6,033 nucleotides of DNA, from NCBI GenBank assembly GCA_005779525.1, contig SXIZ01000298.1, forward strand, positions 1 to 6,033. The letters are read 5' to 3'. Source of the stretch: Methylococcaceae bacterium (GTDB lineage: Bacteria; Pseudomonadota; Gammaproteobacteria; Methylococcales; Methylomonadaceae). The translations under genes were made by a program, and so were the position numbers. How positions within the stretch are numbered: the first letter of the stretch is position 1; the number at the start of each line of letters is the position of its first letter. The notes below the pieces were generated by a model. The model did not search any database and had not been told where the DNA came from. It saw only the letters and a program-made list of their open reading frames with translations. Below are positions 1-6,033 of the stretch, piece after piece.

Positions 1-2263
1 CCTTTTCAATATTATGCATGACCAGTGACTCAGTCACCTCAAATTCCAAGCAGTCCGGCTTGGTGCGTGTTTCCGCAAGAATATTATCAAGCACTTGCAT
101 AAAATCATCATGCATCAATTGTTTGGGTGAAATATTGACTGCAATGCGAAATCCCGGGCGCAATTGCTCCCAAATATTGGCTTGTAAGCACGCAGTTTTT
201 AGAATCCAATTTCCGAGCGGGATGATTAATGCCGTTTCTTCTGCGACCCCGATAAAGCTTTCCGGCGGCATAATCCCAAAACCTGCACGCCGCCAAAAAA
301 TGAGTGCCTCGGCGCCCGTGATTTCTTGTAAATAACAATCCGCTTTCGGCTGATAGGTTAGCTGAAATTCACCGCGTTCGATAGCGTTGCGCAGGGAATT
401 TTCTAACAATAAACGCTGATGCGCCGCCTCATTCATACTGGCTTCAAAATACTGAAACACTCCTCGCCCTTTGGTTTTGGCAGCATACATCGCGGTATCG
501 GCATGCTTAGTCAAGGCATAAAAATCGCTGCCGTCATCTGGAAAAATGGCTATCCCAATACTCGCGCCAATAAACACCGTATGTTCTTTAATGGTGACGG
601 GTTTAGCGATAGCTTGCACTAATTGGCGTGCGACTTCGGTACTATCGTTAATACTGTTTAAATTAGGCAAAATCACCGTAAACTCATCGCCACCCATCCG
701 TGCGACGGTATCACTTTTACGTAAGCAATGCTGAATGCGATGCGCAATAGTCTGTAATAATGCGTCTCCGGCCCAATGCCCTAAAGTATCGTTAATATTT
801 TTAAAATGATCCAAATCCAAAAATAACAATGCTAAGCGCGTGTTGTTACGTTGCGCCATCGAGATTTCATGTTCCACGCGGTCGCGAAATAAAAAACGAT
901 TAGGCAGTTCGGTTAGCACATCGTAGTAGGCTAATTGTTTAAGATCTTGTTCATTTTTTTTCTGTTGGCTAATATCCGTCGAAATTGCAGCATAGTGCGT
1001 CAACTCGGCATGATCATCATAAACCGCATTGATATTCAGCAACATTGGACAATTAGCGCCACTTTTGCACTGTAACCACAGTTCCCCTTTCCAGAAGCCC
1101 TGTTTAAGTAAGGAGGTTTTAAGTTGCCGATAAAATTTAGAACTCACTAATCTTGATTTTAGAATCCGTGCATTTAAGCCAACCACTTCGCTTTGCGCAT
1201 AGCCAGATATCATACAAAATGCCGCATTCACTTCAAGAATATTGCCCTGGGCATCTGTAATAAAAATTGCTTCTTTACTACTTTCAAACACTTTTGCACT
1301 GAGTCGTAAGCGCATTTCCCGCATTTTCAATTCAGTGATATTCAAGGCCGAGACCACTGCCCCTTCTAGCTTGCCTTGATCACAGTGCAACAAATTGCAA
1401 TTTAACCAATAGATTGTTGGGGTGTCAGCTTGAGCTTGCCCAAGCAAGACGTGCTCACCTGCATAAAAGCCTTTGAGTCGAATGGTTTCCAACACAACCG
1501 ATTCAATTCGCCAAGGTAAGGGCGGCAAACATTGGCTCAACCTCTGCCGTTCTTTTTCAGGGAGTAAGTGATCGATCTCCGTATGTAATAATTCCATTTC
1601 AGAATATCCCAGCTCGCGTTCTACGGATTTATTAATGCGTAATATGCAACCTTCGGTATCGATGACAAATAACAAGACATCTAAGGTATCCATCACGCGA
1701 TCGACAAAGCGATTAAGATTTTGGTATTGGTTCGCTTTTTGTTTAAGTTGTAGCTTTTGAGTTTCCGAATCTCTAAGCATGGCATCCATATCATGGGTAA
1801 TCACATGGATTTGCTTTTCTTGTTTCAGATTGGCTAAACGAATTTTACTGATTTCATCGCGTAACAACTCCAGGGTTTTTGAGGCTTCGTGGGTTACGGT
1901 TTTTCGTTCTTGAACCAACGTATTGATATCTAACAACTTGACTGAACTTACCGGAACGGTAAATTGCCCATGATGTTCAATAATCCGCACACCAGAGAAT
2001 TTAATGTTGATACGCCAGTTATGCGTTGGACATAACAATGCAATTTCATCTAATAATTTTGCGTGCGAAAGATTACAGCCTTGATGCGGACATTGCGTAG
2101 GGATGGCCCAAAACTCACCTAATAAATTAAATATCAGGATATCCGCAACCCGATTTTCTTCCGGTAAATTTATTTTGCCCTGCCAACGTATAGACGCGCC
2201 AATAGTTATCTGGGTTAAAGCATCAACAGGTACGTGCACGCTAAGCTGCGTAGTAGAATTCAT
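1..2263 (-). CDS. Rieske-PAS-PAS-GGDEF-EAL cyclic-di-GMP signalling protein (3' end beyond window)
   Basis: Open for 754 codons from the ATG at 2263-2261 to the window edge; the C-terminus is missing. Predicted cytoplasmic redox-responsive diguanylate cyclase/phosphodiesterase. Seen: residues ~15-112 form a Rieske-type domain with C58-P-H60, 17 residues, then C78-P-T-H81, the classic CxH-(15-17)-CxxH ligand pattern for [2Fe-2S]. A Leu/Lys/Glu-rich helical linker follows (~115-180), then two PAS domains (~185-300, DTEG at D202; ~320-435, DAQG at D337, ending in a PAC-like DIS motif). The GGDEF domain (~445-605) has GGDEF at 524-528 and an RxxD inhibitory site at 515-518. The EAL domain starts ~620 with EAL at 652-654, NISPKQ and FEVTES; later catalytic residues lie off-window. 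No signal peptide or membrane segment was seen. The ATG overlaps the protease stop (ATGA) and has no Shine-Dalgarno, so it is coupled to the hydrogenase genes. Inferred role: output of an H2 sensor. GGDEF/EAL identity is near certain; Rieske very likely. Confidence 0.93.
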   Translation of the reverse strand, partial: MNSTTQLSVHVPVDALTQITIGASIRWQGKINLPEENRVADILIFNLLGEFWAIPTQCPHQGCNLSHAKLLDEIALLCPTHNWRINIKFSGVRIIEHHGQFTVPVSSVKLLDINTLVQERKTVTHEASKTLELLRDEISKIRLANLKQEKQIHVITHDMDAMLRDSETQKLQLKQKANQYQNLNRFVDRVMDTLDVLLFVIDTEGCILRINKSVERELGYSEMELLHTEIDHLLPEKERQRLSQCLPPLPWRIESVVLETIRLKGFYAGEHVLLGQAQADTPTIYWLNCNLLHCDQGKLEGAVVSALNITELKMREMRLRLSAKVFESSKEAIFITDAQGNILEVNAAFCMISGYAQSEVVGLNARILKSRLVSSKFYRQLKTSLLKQGFWKGELWLQCKSGANCPMLLNINAVYDDHAELTHYAAISTDISQQKKNEQDLKQLAYYDVLTELPNRFLFRDRVEHEISMAQRNNTRLALLFLDLDHFKNINDTLGHWAGDALLQTIAHRIQHCLRKSDTVARMGGDEFTVILPNLNSINDSTEVARQLVQAIAKPVTIKEHTVFIGASIGIAIFPDDGSDFYALTKHADTAMYAAKTKGRGVFQYFEASMNEAAHQRLLLENSLRNAIERGEFQLTYQPKADCYLQEITGAEALIFWRRAGFGIMPPESFIGVAEETALIIPLGNWILKTACLQANIWEQLRPGFRIAVNISPKQLMHDDFMQVLDNILAETRTKPDCLEFEVTESLVMHNIEK

Positions 2264-2712
2264 GAGTGTAATAGTTGACGAATGATTTGCACCGTTTTAG
2301 GCACGGCTTTAGCAACACTGGGTGATAAGCGTTGTGTAAACCCGCGCAGCGTTGTCGCCTTAACCCCAACTATTTTAACCTCGGGAGGCATGATTGACAT
2401 CGCGCGCATTGCTTGCAAAAGATATGCGATCCCCACACTATGTGAGCTTAAATCAGTAGCCGCGGTTGGAAAATGCTCAGGGTGCAACACATACACCTGC
2501 CCTGCTTCCCCGTCTAACGCTAGCGCATCCACCAACAGTAGCTGAGTACAAGGCTCGATAAATCTGAGTGCATCTAATCCTGCTATTCCTGCATTAAACA
2601 GCATTACTTCTGGGGACCAAGAAATTTGCTGCAACTCTCGATACACATGACATCCAAAGCCATCATCACCGTGTAACTCATTGCCAAAACACAGCACATG
2701 TCGTCTTGTCAT
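2260..2712 (-). CDS. [NiFe] hydrogenase maturation endopeptidase (HybD/HupD/HoxW family)
   Basis: 150-residue protease predicted to trim the C-terminal tail of the large subunit after nickel insertion in the cytoplasm. Seen: the N-terminal GNELHGDDGFG motif matches the family GNxLxxDxGxG signature. D17, D62 (LLLVDAL) and H91 (SSHSVG) fall where HybD has its nickel-sensing Glu16, Asp62 and His93, so all three metal-binding positions are filled, with Asp for Glu at the first. Length is normal for the family. A longer reading from 2772 exists, but the ATG at 2712 is preferred: it starts directly before the conserved beta strand and makes an ATGA overlap with the large-subunit stop. The stop in turn overlaps the start of the Rieske-GGDEF-EAL gene by ATGA. 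The cognate substrate is almost certainly the adjacent large subunit. Confidence 0.93.
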   Translation of the reverse strand: MTRRHVLCFGNELHGDDGFGCHVYRELQQISWSPEVMLFNAGIAGLDALRFIEPCTQLLLVDALALDGEAGQVYVLHPEHFPTAATDLSSHSVGIAYLLQAMRAMSIMPPEVKIVGVKATTLRGFTQRLSPSVAKAVPKTVQIIRQLLHS

Positions 2713-4259
2713 CCAGGCCACACTTGATACGGTTGCTCCGCCTTGGCGACATGCACGGTACATACTAAGCAAGGATCATGGGAACGAATAATATGTCCAA
2801 TTTCTACTGGGTCATCTGGATCGTCTACTTTTAAACCGATTAAACTCTGTTCCCAATGTCCATGGCGTCCGGCACTGTCTTTAGGTGAGGCATTCCAAGC
2901 AGTCGGGGTCACGACTTGATAGCGGCGGATTTTACCCTCCCGTACCTCGACCCAATGCCCCAAAGCACCCCGGGCGGCAGTCACTAAGCCATAGCCTTCG
3001 CCGTCTTGAAGCTCGGTAGAGATTCCGCGAAGGATATGTTGCTCGTTGGGACTAGCGGCCAAAATCTTTAAGGAGGCTTGCATGCTATTGAGTAATCGCG
3101 CCGTGCGCCGTAAGCGTGCAAATTGCCGTAACCACGCATTATCGCCTTCTGCACGATATAAAGCTGTAATTAAGGGTTCTCCTTGCACTAAAGCATCTGC
3201 TAAGGGGCCTGTTTGTACCACGTGGTCTTGATAGCGCGGCGCTTTACACCACGTGTAACGTTCTGAATGTGGTTGATAGTCAGGGATAGTAACCCCTTTG
3301 GAAGGATGCAAACCTCCAGGATACGGTTGAAACCAAGAGTATTGCACATGCTCACTAATGGCGTTTTGGTCAAGCGCCTCTGTCAAGCCCGTTATGCCAT
3401 TATAGCAACCCGCATTATTTAAGTTTTGACCCATTAAAGGATGCCCACGCACTGAATCAGCAGTATCCAGACTACCATAACTGAGCATATAGGGCGTACC
3501 TTGACCGAGTGTATGTAATCCCAACGCCCGACTGATTGACGTAAATTGGCCTATGCCACTCTGAGCATGTTCAGCTTTAGCGCTCAACCAGTTAAAAAAA
3601 TCATCGTAAGTTGCTAAGTTCAACCACACCTCTAAATTACAACCCAAAACACGTTGCTCAAACCAGCGCGTAAATTGCTGCAGAATCGTGAGCGCATCAA
3701 TAATCTGGTTATCACTCGCTGGATGAGTGACCCCTCCTGGAACCATAAATGAGGAATGCGGCCACTGCCCACCGAACAACGCAATCAGCTCCACAATATG
3801 CCGAGAATTTTGCAATGCTTCCAAATGCATGCGGCCTTTAAACGGTAAAAAATTCGAACGTGCTTGCTCAAAGAAAGCCTGCTGCGCATATTTTGGATGA
3901 CAAAAATCTGCGGTAAAAAATAAGAACGTTTGGCGTAAATCATTCTGCACAATTTCAGCCATTAAACATAAATGTCGAATTCTAACCGCCGCGGGTGGCG
4001 GGGTAATACCTCCAATATGCTCTAAGGCCTTGACGGTAGCAAGTAACTGCGCGGTACTACAGATTCCACAAATCCGCGGCGTAATCACTAAGGCATCCCA
4101 GGGGTTACGCCCAATCAAGATTTGCTCAAAACCCCGGTACAGCGTACCCACGCAGCGAGCGTCAACAATTTTACCTGCCTCCAGCTCTAGCTGAAATTCT
4201 AAATCCCCCTCTACCCGATTAAGTGCTAATTGGATCGTTCTTTTGGCCATGTTAGACAT
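2709..4259 (-). CDS. [NiFe] hydrogenase large (catalytic) subunit, group 2 type, probable H2 sensor
   Basis: 516-residue catalytic subunit holding the NiFe(CN)2CO site. Seen: an L0-type NRVEGDL motif (E17), the L1 motif PRICGIC with C64 and C67, and the L2 motif DPCLVCTVH with C497 and C500, so all four nickel ligands are present. After the terminal His503 comes a 13-residue tail, VAKAEQPYQVWPG, the expected target of the downstream protease. No twin-arginine signal is expected on this subunit and the partner has none, so the enzyme should be cytoplasmic. The CGIC variant (Ile66) and the TFLFF segment (Phe112) resemble bulky gas-channel residues known from regulatory hydrogenases. The start is ambiguous: ATG 4259 overlaps the small-subunit stop by 8 bp, while ATG 4250 (Met4) would leave a 1-bp gap; neither has a strong Shine-Dalgarno. 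Group 2 is confident; group 2c with a sensory role is inferred from the neighbouring c-di-GMP gene. An uptake role remains possible. Confidence 0.95.
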   Translation of the reverse strand: MSNMAKRTIQLALNRVEGDLEFQLELEAGKIVDARCVGTLYRGFEQILIGRNPWDALVITPRICGICSTAQLLATVKALEHIGGITPPPAAVRIRHLCLMAEIVQNDLRQTFLFFTADFCHPKYAQQAFFEQARSNFLPFKGRMHLEALQNSRHIVELIALFGGQWPHSSFMVPGGVTHPASDNQIIDALTILQQFTRWFEQRVLGCNLEVWLNLATYDDFFNWLSAKAEHAQSGIGQFTSISRALGLHTLGQGTPYMLSYGSLDTADSVRGHPLMGQNLNNAGCYNGITGLTEALDQNAISEHVQYSWFQPYPGGLHPSKGVTIPDYQPHSERYTWCKAPRYQDHVVQTGPLADALVQGEPLITALYRAEGDNAWLRQFARLRRTARLLNSMQASLKILAASPNEQHILRGISTELQDGEGYGLVTAARGALGHWVEVREGKIRRYQVVTPTAWNASPKDSAGRHGHWEQSLIGLKVDDPDDPVEIGHIIRSHDPCLVCTVHVAKAEQPYQVWPG

Positions 4260-5193
4260 CCATTTCTTTGTGAATTAAGCGATCTGGTGCCGCCTCATGC
4301 GCCAAGCTTTTATAGGCAATATAGTTGGAGCGTTCGACCCCTAAGGGTAAATTCAGCGGGATAGAGCCGATTTTTTCAGTATTAAATAAGCCAGCATCCA
4401 ACGGAAAATCCGGTGAAGTACATCCAAAGCATGGAACACCCGCCCGAGTTTTGCTACTGCGGTTATTCCATAACTCCGTATTACATTTACTTAAGGTAAT
4501 TGGTCCTTGGCAGCCTAAATTATAGAACATGCAACCTTTGCCGCCGAATTCGGTTTCTTCGATATGATATTCATGATATTCATTACGGGTGCAGCCTTGA
4601 TGCACCATGGCTTTAAAAAACATGGTTGGACGATTCAGTGAATCTAATTCTAGTTGCATTCCAGAAAGCAACATTGCCAGGGTTTTAGTCATCGAATTGG
4701 GATGCGCCGGACAACCCGCAACATTGATCACCGGTAAACCACCCGAGGAGCGCCATGACAAAGGTAATAATCCATGGGGTGCCAGTTTATCAAACTGTAA
4801 ACCGACACAATCAGTAGGATTGGGTGGCGCAGCGTGCACACCACCAAACGCCGCACAAGTCCCCATAGCGACGACAAATTTGGCTTGCGCCACTAATTGC
4901 TGAATCAAACGCATTTTAGGGCGCCCACGATAAGTATCATACATCCCTGAACCATGCGGGCCAGTCATAATACTGCCCTCGATACATAAAATATCCAAGG
5001 TTTGCCGTGTAGCTAAAATAGCATCGAGCAGATGATCGAAGGTTTGCGTTGGCACATGCGATAGTGACGGATGCCACAGAATTTCAAGTCCATAGCCTGT
5101 AGTCAGTTCCTCCACCGATGGGCTATCCGCACACAACATAGACATGGTGTCACCGCTACAGGAACCCGTTTGCAACCACACTAATGTCGCCAT
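4252..5193 (-). CDS. [NiFe] hydrogenase small (electron-transfer) subunit, group 2 type
   Basis: 313-residue subunit that carries electrons from the NiFe site through three FeS clusters. Seen: it begins directly with MATLVWLQTGSCSGDTMS, with no Tat signal, as in cytoplasmic group 2 enzymes (HupS of cyanobacteria, HupU/HoxB). Proximal-cluster ligands are C12, C113 and C161, but the usual second Cys of CxxC is Asp15. The distal cluster has H198, C201, C221 and C228. The medial cluster has C237, C255 and C258. The LWHPSLS stretch (39-45) is typical of group 2. There is no C-terminal membrane anchor. Translation starts at ATG 5193, 5 nt after AAGAGGG. It is the first gene of the coupled hydrogenase operon, 334 bp after the apbE-like gene. 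Subunit identity is secure; the choice between uptake and sensing rests on context. Confidence 0.95.
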   Translation of the reverse strand: MATLVWLQTGSCSGDTMSMLCADSPSVEELTTGYGLEILWHPSLSHVPTQTFDHLLDAILATRQTLDILCIEGSIMTGPHGSGMYDTYRGRPKMRLIQQLVAQAKFVVAMGTCAAFGGVHAAPPNPTDCVGLQFDKLAPHGLLPLSWRSSGGLPVINVAGCPAHPNSMTKTLAMLLSGMQLELDSLNRPTMFFKAMVHQGCTRNEYHEYHIEETEFGGKGCMFYNLGCQGPITLSKCNTELWNNRSSKTRAGVPCFGCTSPDFPLDAGLFNTEKIGSIPLNLPLGVERSNYIAYKSLAHEAAPDRLIHKEMDV

Positions 5194-5198
5194 AAATA

Positions 5199-5205
5199 CC
5201 CTCTT
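5199..5205 (-). promoter_or_regulatory. Shine-Dalgarno of the hydrogenase small subunit
   Basis: AAGAGGG on the minus strand ends 5 nt before the ATG at 5193. It is the only clear ribosome binding site in the hydrogenase operon and fixes the start of the first gene. The downstream genes overlap and appear to depend on coupling. Confidence 0.7.
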
Positions 5206-5288
5206 AACTGACTTAGAACTAATTTATTGAAATGGATTACTATGATGTTGCTAAACGCTTAAATATGCGTACCTAACGACCCTGAAAG

Positions 5289-5307
5289 TTGTGCCCGCCA
5301 AGCACAA
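5289..5307. repeat. Inverted repeat TTGTGC-N7-GCACAA
   Basis: A perfect 6-bp dyad with a 7-nt GC-rich centre, about 95 bp before the small-subunit start and inside the proposed leader. It could be an operator or a leader hairpin; the sequence does not decide which. Confidence 0.35.
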
Positions 5308-5374
5308 TAACGCCTGATGAATCGCGCATAGTAGCACTATGCCATGCTCACACTGAATAACAAATACTGCTGTA

Positions 5375-5403
5375 AAGATAGTAGGAAAGCTGGATTTTAT
5401 CAA
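5375..5403 (-). promoter_or_regulatory. Candidate sigma70 promoter for the hydrogenase operon
   Basis: On the minus strand a -35 box TTGATA (5403-5398, 5 of 6 matches to consensus) is followed by a 17-nt spacer and TATCTT (5380-5375, 4 of 6). It points at the small-subunit gene and would give a leader of about 175 nt. It was found by eye in an AT-rich gap, so it remains a candidate only. Confidence 0.35.
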
Positions 5404-5410
5404 GGTCCTA

Positions 5411-5436
5411 ACTTAATGCGCCAGCTAAAATTAAGT
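5411..5436. repeat. Inverted repeat ACTTAAT-N12-ATTAAGT
   Basis: A perfect 7-bp dyad separated by 12 nt, lying 7 bp upstream of the candidate -35 box. Its centre would be near -55 of the proposed start site, a suitable place for an activator. The arms are AT-rich, so chance occurrence is possible. Confidence 0.4.
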
Positions 5437-5445
5437 GGCTTGAAC

Positions 5446-5460
5446 TTTCCGCAATGGAAA
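5446..5460. repeat. Inverted repeat TTTCC-N5-GGAAA
   Basis: A perfect 5-bp dyad next to the larger one at 5411-5436. On its own it is weak; it is noted because three dyads cluster in the same gap. Confidence 0.25.
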
Positions 5461-5511
5461 CAGGGTGTATTGCAAACTGCTGGCGATTGAAGCACCTTAG
5501 CGTAAGCAATC

Positions 5512-5535
5512 CTTAAACTTGGAAAATTTAAGTTT
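5512..5535. repeat. Dyad at the 3' end of the apbE-like gene
   Basis: Two overlapping 6-bp inverted repeats (CTTAAA/TTTAAG and AAACTT/AAGTTT) span the apbE-like stop codon. On the minus strand no T run follows, so it does not look like an intrinsic terminator. It could act as a weak 3' hairpin. Confidence 0.25.
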
Positions 5536-6033
5536 CAGTATTACTTAAGTCACCACCACATTCGCCGAATTCATTCACCCATAAGTGCGGCAAACCGAGC
5601 TCTGCTAGCCATTGCGGCCCGGCATCGGCTTTTAACATCGCAATCGTGGCCACGCTGCCAGCTAATACGCAAAACTCGGCGACCACACTGACAGCAGACA
5701 AATAATGCACTGGCCACCCTGTAAATGGATTTAACACATGCGCATAGCGTTTATGATCTATCCTAATACAACGCTCGTAGTCGCCACTGCTGGCAACCGC
5801 GCCGCTACGCAGAAAAATATTTTGCAAGGTGCTCGTCGGATGCCGTGGATCACGAATGCCTATGCACCAGGGCTGCTGGTCTGGTCGCGGTCCAATAATT
5901 TTAATATCTCCACCTAAATTCACAAACCCATGCTGTACGTTCTGCGCCCAACAAAGGCTCACGGCACGATCTGCTGCATATTCCTTAACGATCCCCCCAA
6001 AATCCAATTCTATGCCAGGAAGGGTAAATTCTA
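5528..6033 (-). CDS. apbE: ApbE-family FAD:protein FMN transferase, C-terminal part (5' end beyond window)
   Basis: The last 168 residues of a protein whose start lies past the window end; no in-window Met is needed, since the frame is open to the edge. ApbE enzymes split FAD and attach FMN to a Thr/Ser of exported electron-transfer proteins such as NqrB/NqrC, RnfG or FMN-binding reductases. Seen in order: LPGIELDFGGIVKEYAADRA, VNLGGDI, IGIRDPR, SSGDYER, and HVLNPFTGWPV, all matching ApbE signatures. In the segment usually written ADALATA the protein reads AGSVATI, so the metal-binding Asp appears to be Gly while the Thr is kept. That may mark a subfamily. Signal peptide or lipobox cannot be judged. 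It is on the same strand as the hydrogenase genes but separated by 334 bp, so co-transcription is uncertain and a functional link is unproven. No FMN-acceptor protein is visible in the window. Confidence 0.9.
   Translation of the reverse strand, partial: EFTLPGIELDFGGIVKEYAADRAVSLCWAQNVQHGFVNLGGDIKIIGPRPDQQPWCIGIRDPRHPTSTLQNIFLRSGAVASSGDYERCIRIDHKRYAHVLNPFTGWPVHYLSAVSVVAEFCVLAGSVATIAMLKADAGPQWLAELGLPHLWVNEFGECGGDLSNTET

Larger units (their letters stand above)
5194..5527. other. Intergenic region between apbE-like gene and hydrogenase operon
   Basis: No convincing gene lies in these 334 bp. The stretch is AT-rich and holds one candidate promoter facing the hydrogenase genes, the small-subunit ribosome binding site and several short perfect dyads. 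I found no sigma54 (-24/-12) element, which would be common upstream of hydrogenase genes, and no hairpin followed by a T run after the apbE-like gene. A 48-codon plus-strand reading frame (5344-5490) has no ribosome binding site and is not accepted as a gene. Confidence 0.6.

Noticed and set aside
310..340. QEITGAE in the EAL domain, resembling the DxxTGA[ST] FMN-transfer motif used by ApbE
   Set aside because: It is the standard GxEAL strand of the phosphodiesterase, lacks the Asp at the right place, and the protein is cytoplasmic. It does not link the sensor to the apbE-like gene.
2713..2772. Longer protease start adding 20 residues
   Set aside because: The extension lies inside the large-subunit C-terminal coding region and precedes the conserved N-terminal strand. 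The ATG at 2712 gives the normal family length and an ATGA overlap.
2282..4903. Several plus-strand open frames of 60-98 codons opposite the hydrogenase genes
   Set aside because: They are antisense shadows of genes with clear family motifs and have no motifs of their own.
5232..5276. 14-codon plus-strand frame reading MDYYDVAKRLNMRT
   Set aside because: Too short and without a ribosome binding site; likely chance.
5281..5300. Possible sigma54 promoter (TGGCGGGCAC on the minus strand)
   Set aside because: The -12 TTGCA element is not at the required spacing, so the match is only to half of the consensus.
5344..5490. 48-codon plus-strand reading frame starting MLTLNNKYCC and ending LQTAGD
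   Set aside because: No Shine-Dalgarno, no recognised domain, and it lies antisense within the promoter gap. It could be a gene remnant, but nothing supports it as a gene.
5512..5535. Intrinsic terminator after the apbE-like gene
   Set aside because: The stem is AT-rich and no T run follows on the minus strand.

Overview
The window is most likely from a gammaproteobacterium of moderate GC content. The style of the GGDEF/EAL protein and the cytoplasmic group 2 [NiFe] hydrogenase fit sulfur- or H2-using lineages, but nothing here fixes the genus. All five supported genes lie on the minus strand, so transcription runs from high to low coordinates.

Layout in the direction of transcription: (1) 6033-5528, the C-terminal part of an ApbE-type FAD:protein FMN transferase, cut by the window edge. 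(2) 5527-5194, a 334-bp non-coding gap with a candidate sigma70 promoter and several short dyads. (3) 5193-4252, a [NiFe] hydrogenase small subunit without a Tat signal. (4) 4259-2709, the large subunit with both NiFe-binding motifs and a C-terminal tail after the last motif. (5) 2712-2260, a hydrogenase maturation endopeptidase. (6) 2263-1, a large cyclic-di-GMP protein that runs off the window and reads Rieske [2Fe-2S] - helical linker - PAS - PAS - GGDEF - EAL.

Genes 3 to 6 overlap end to start (8 bp, then ATGA, then ATGA) and should be one translationally coupled operon. The likely role is H2 sensing. A soluble group 2 hydrogenase, closest in logic to the diguanylate-cyclase-linked group 2c, would oxidise H2 and pass electrons through its FeS relay to the N-terminal Rieske domain of its partner. 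The redox state would then set c-di-GMP synthesis or breakdown. The Rieske domain on a GGDEF/EAL protein is the most striking feature, because it offers a physical electron acceptor that the usual histidine-kinase-linked H2 sensors lack. The maturation protease and large-subunit tail also separate this system from the HupUV/HoxBC sensors. All motifs were read directly from the translations; the signalling model is inference.
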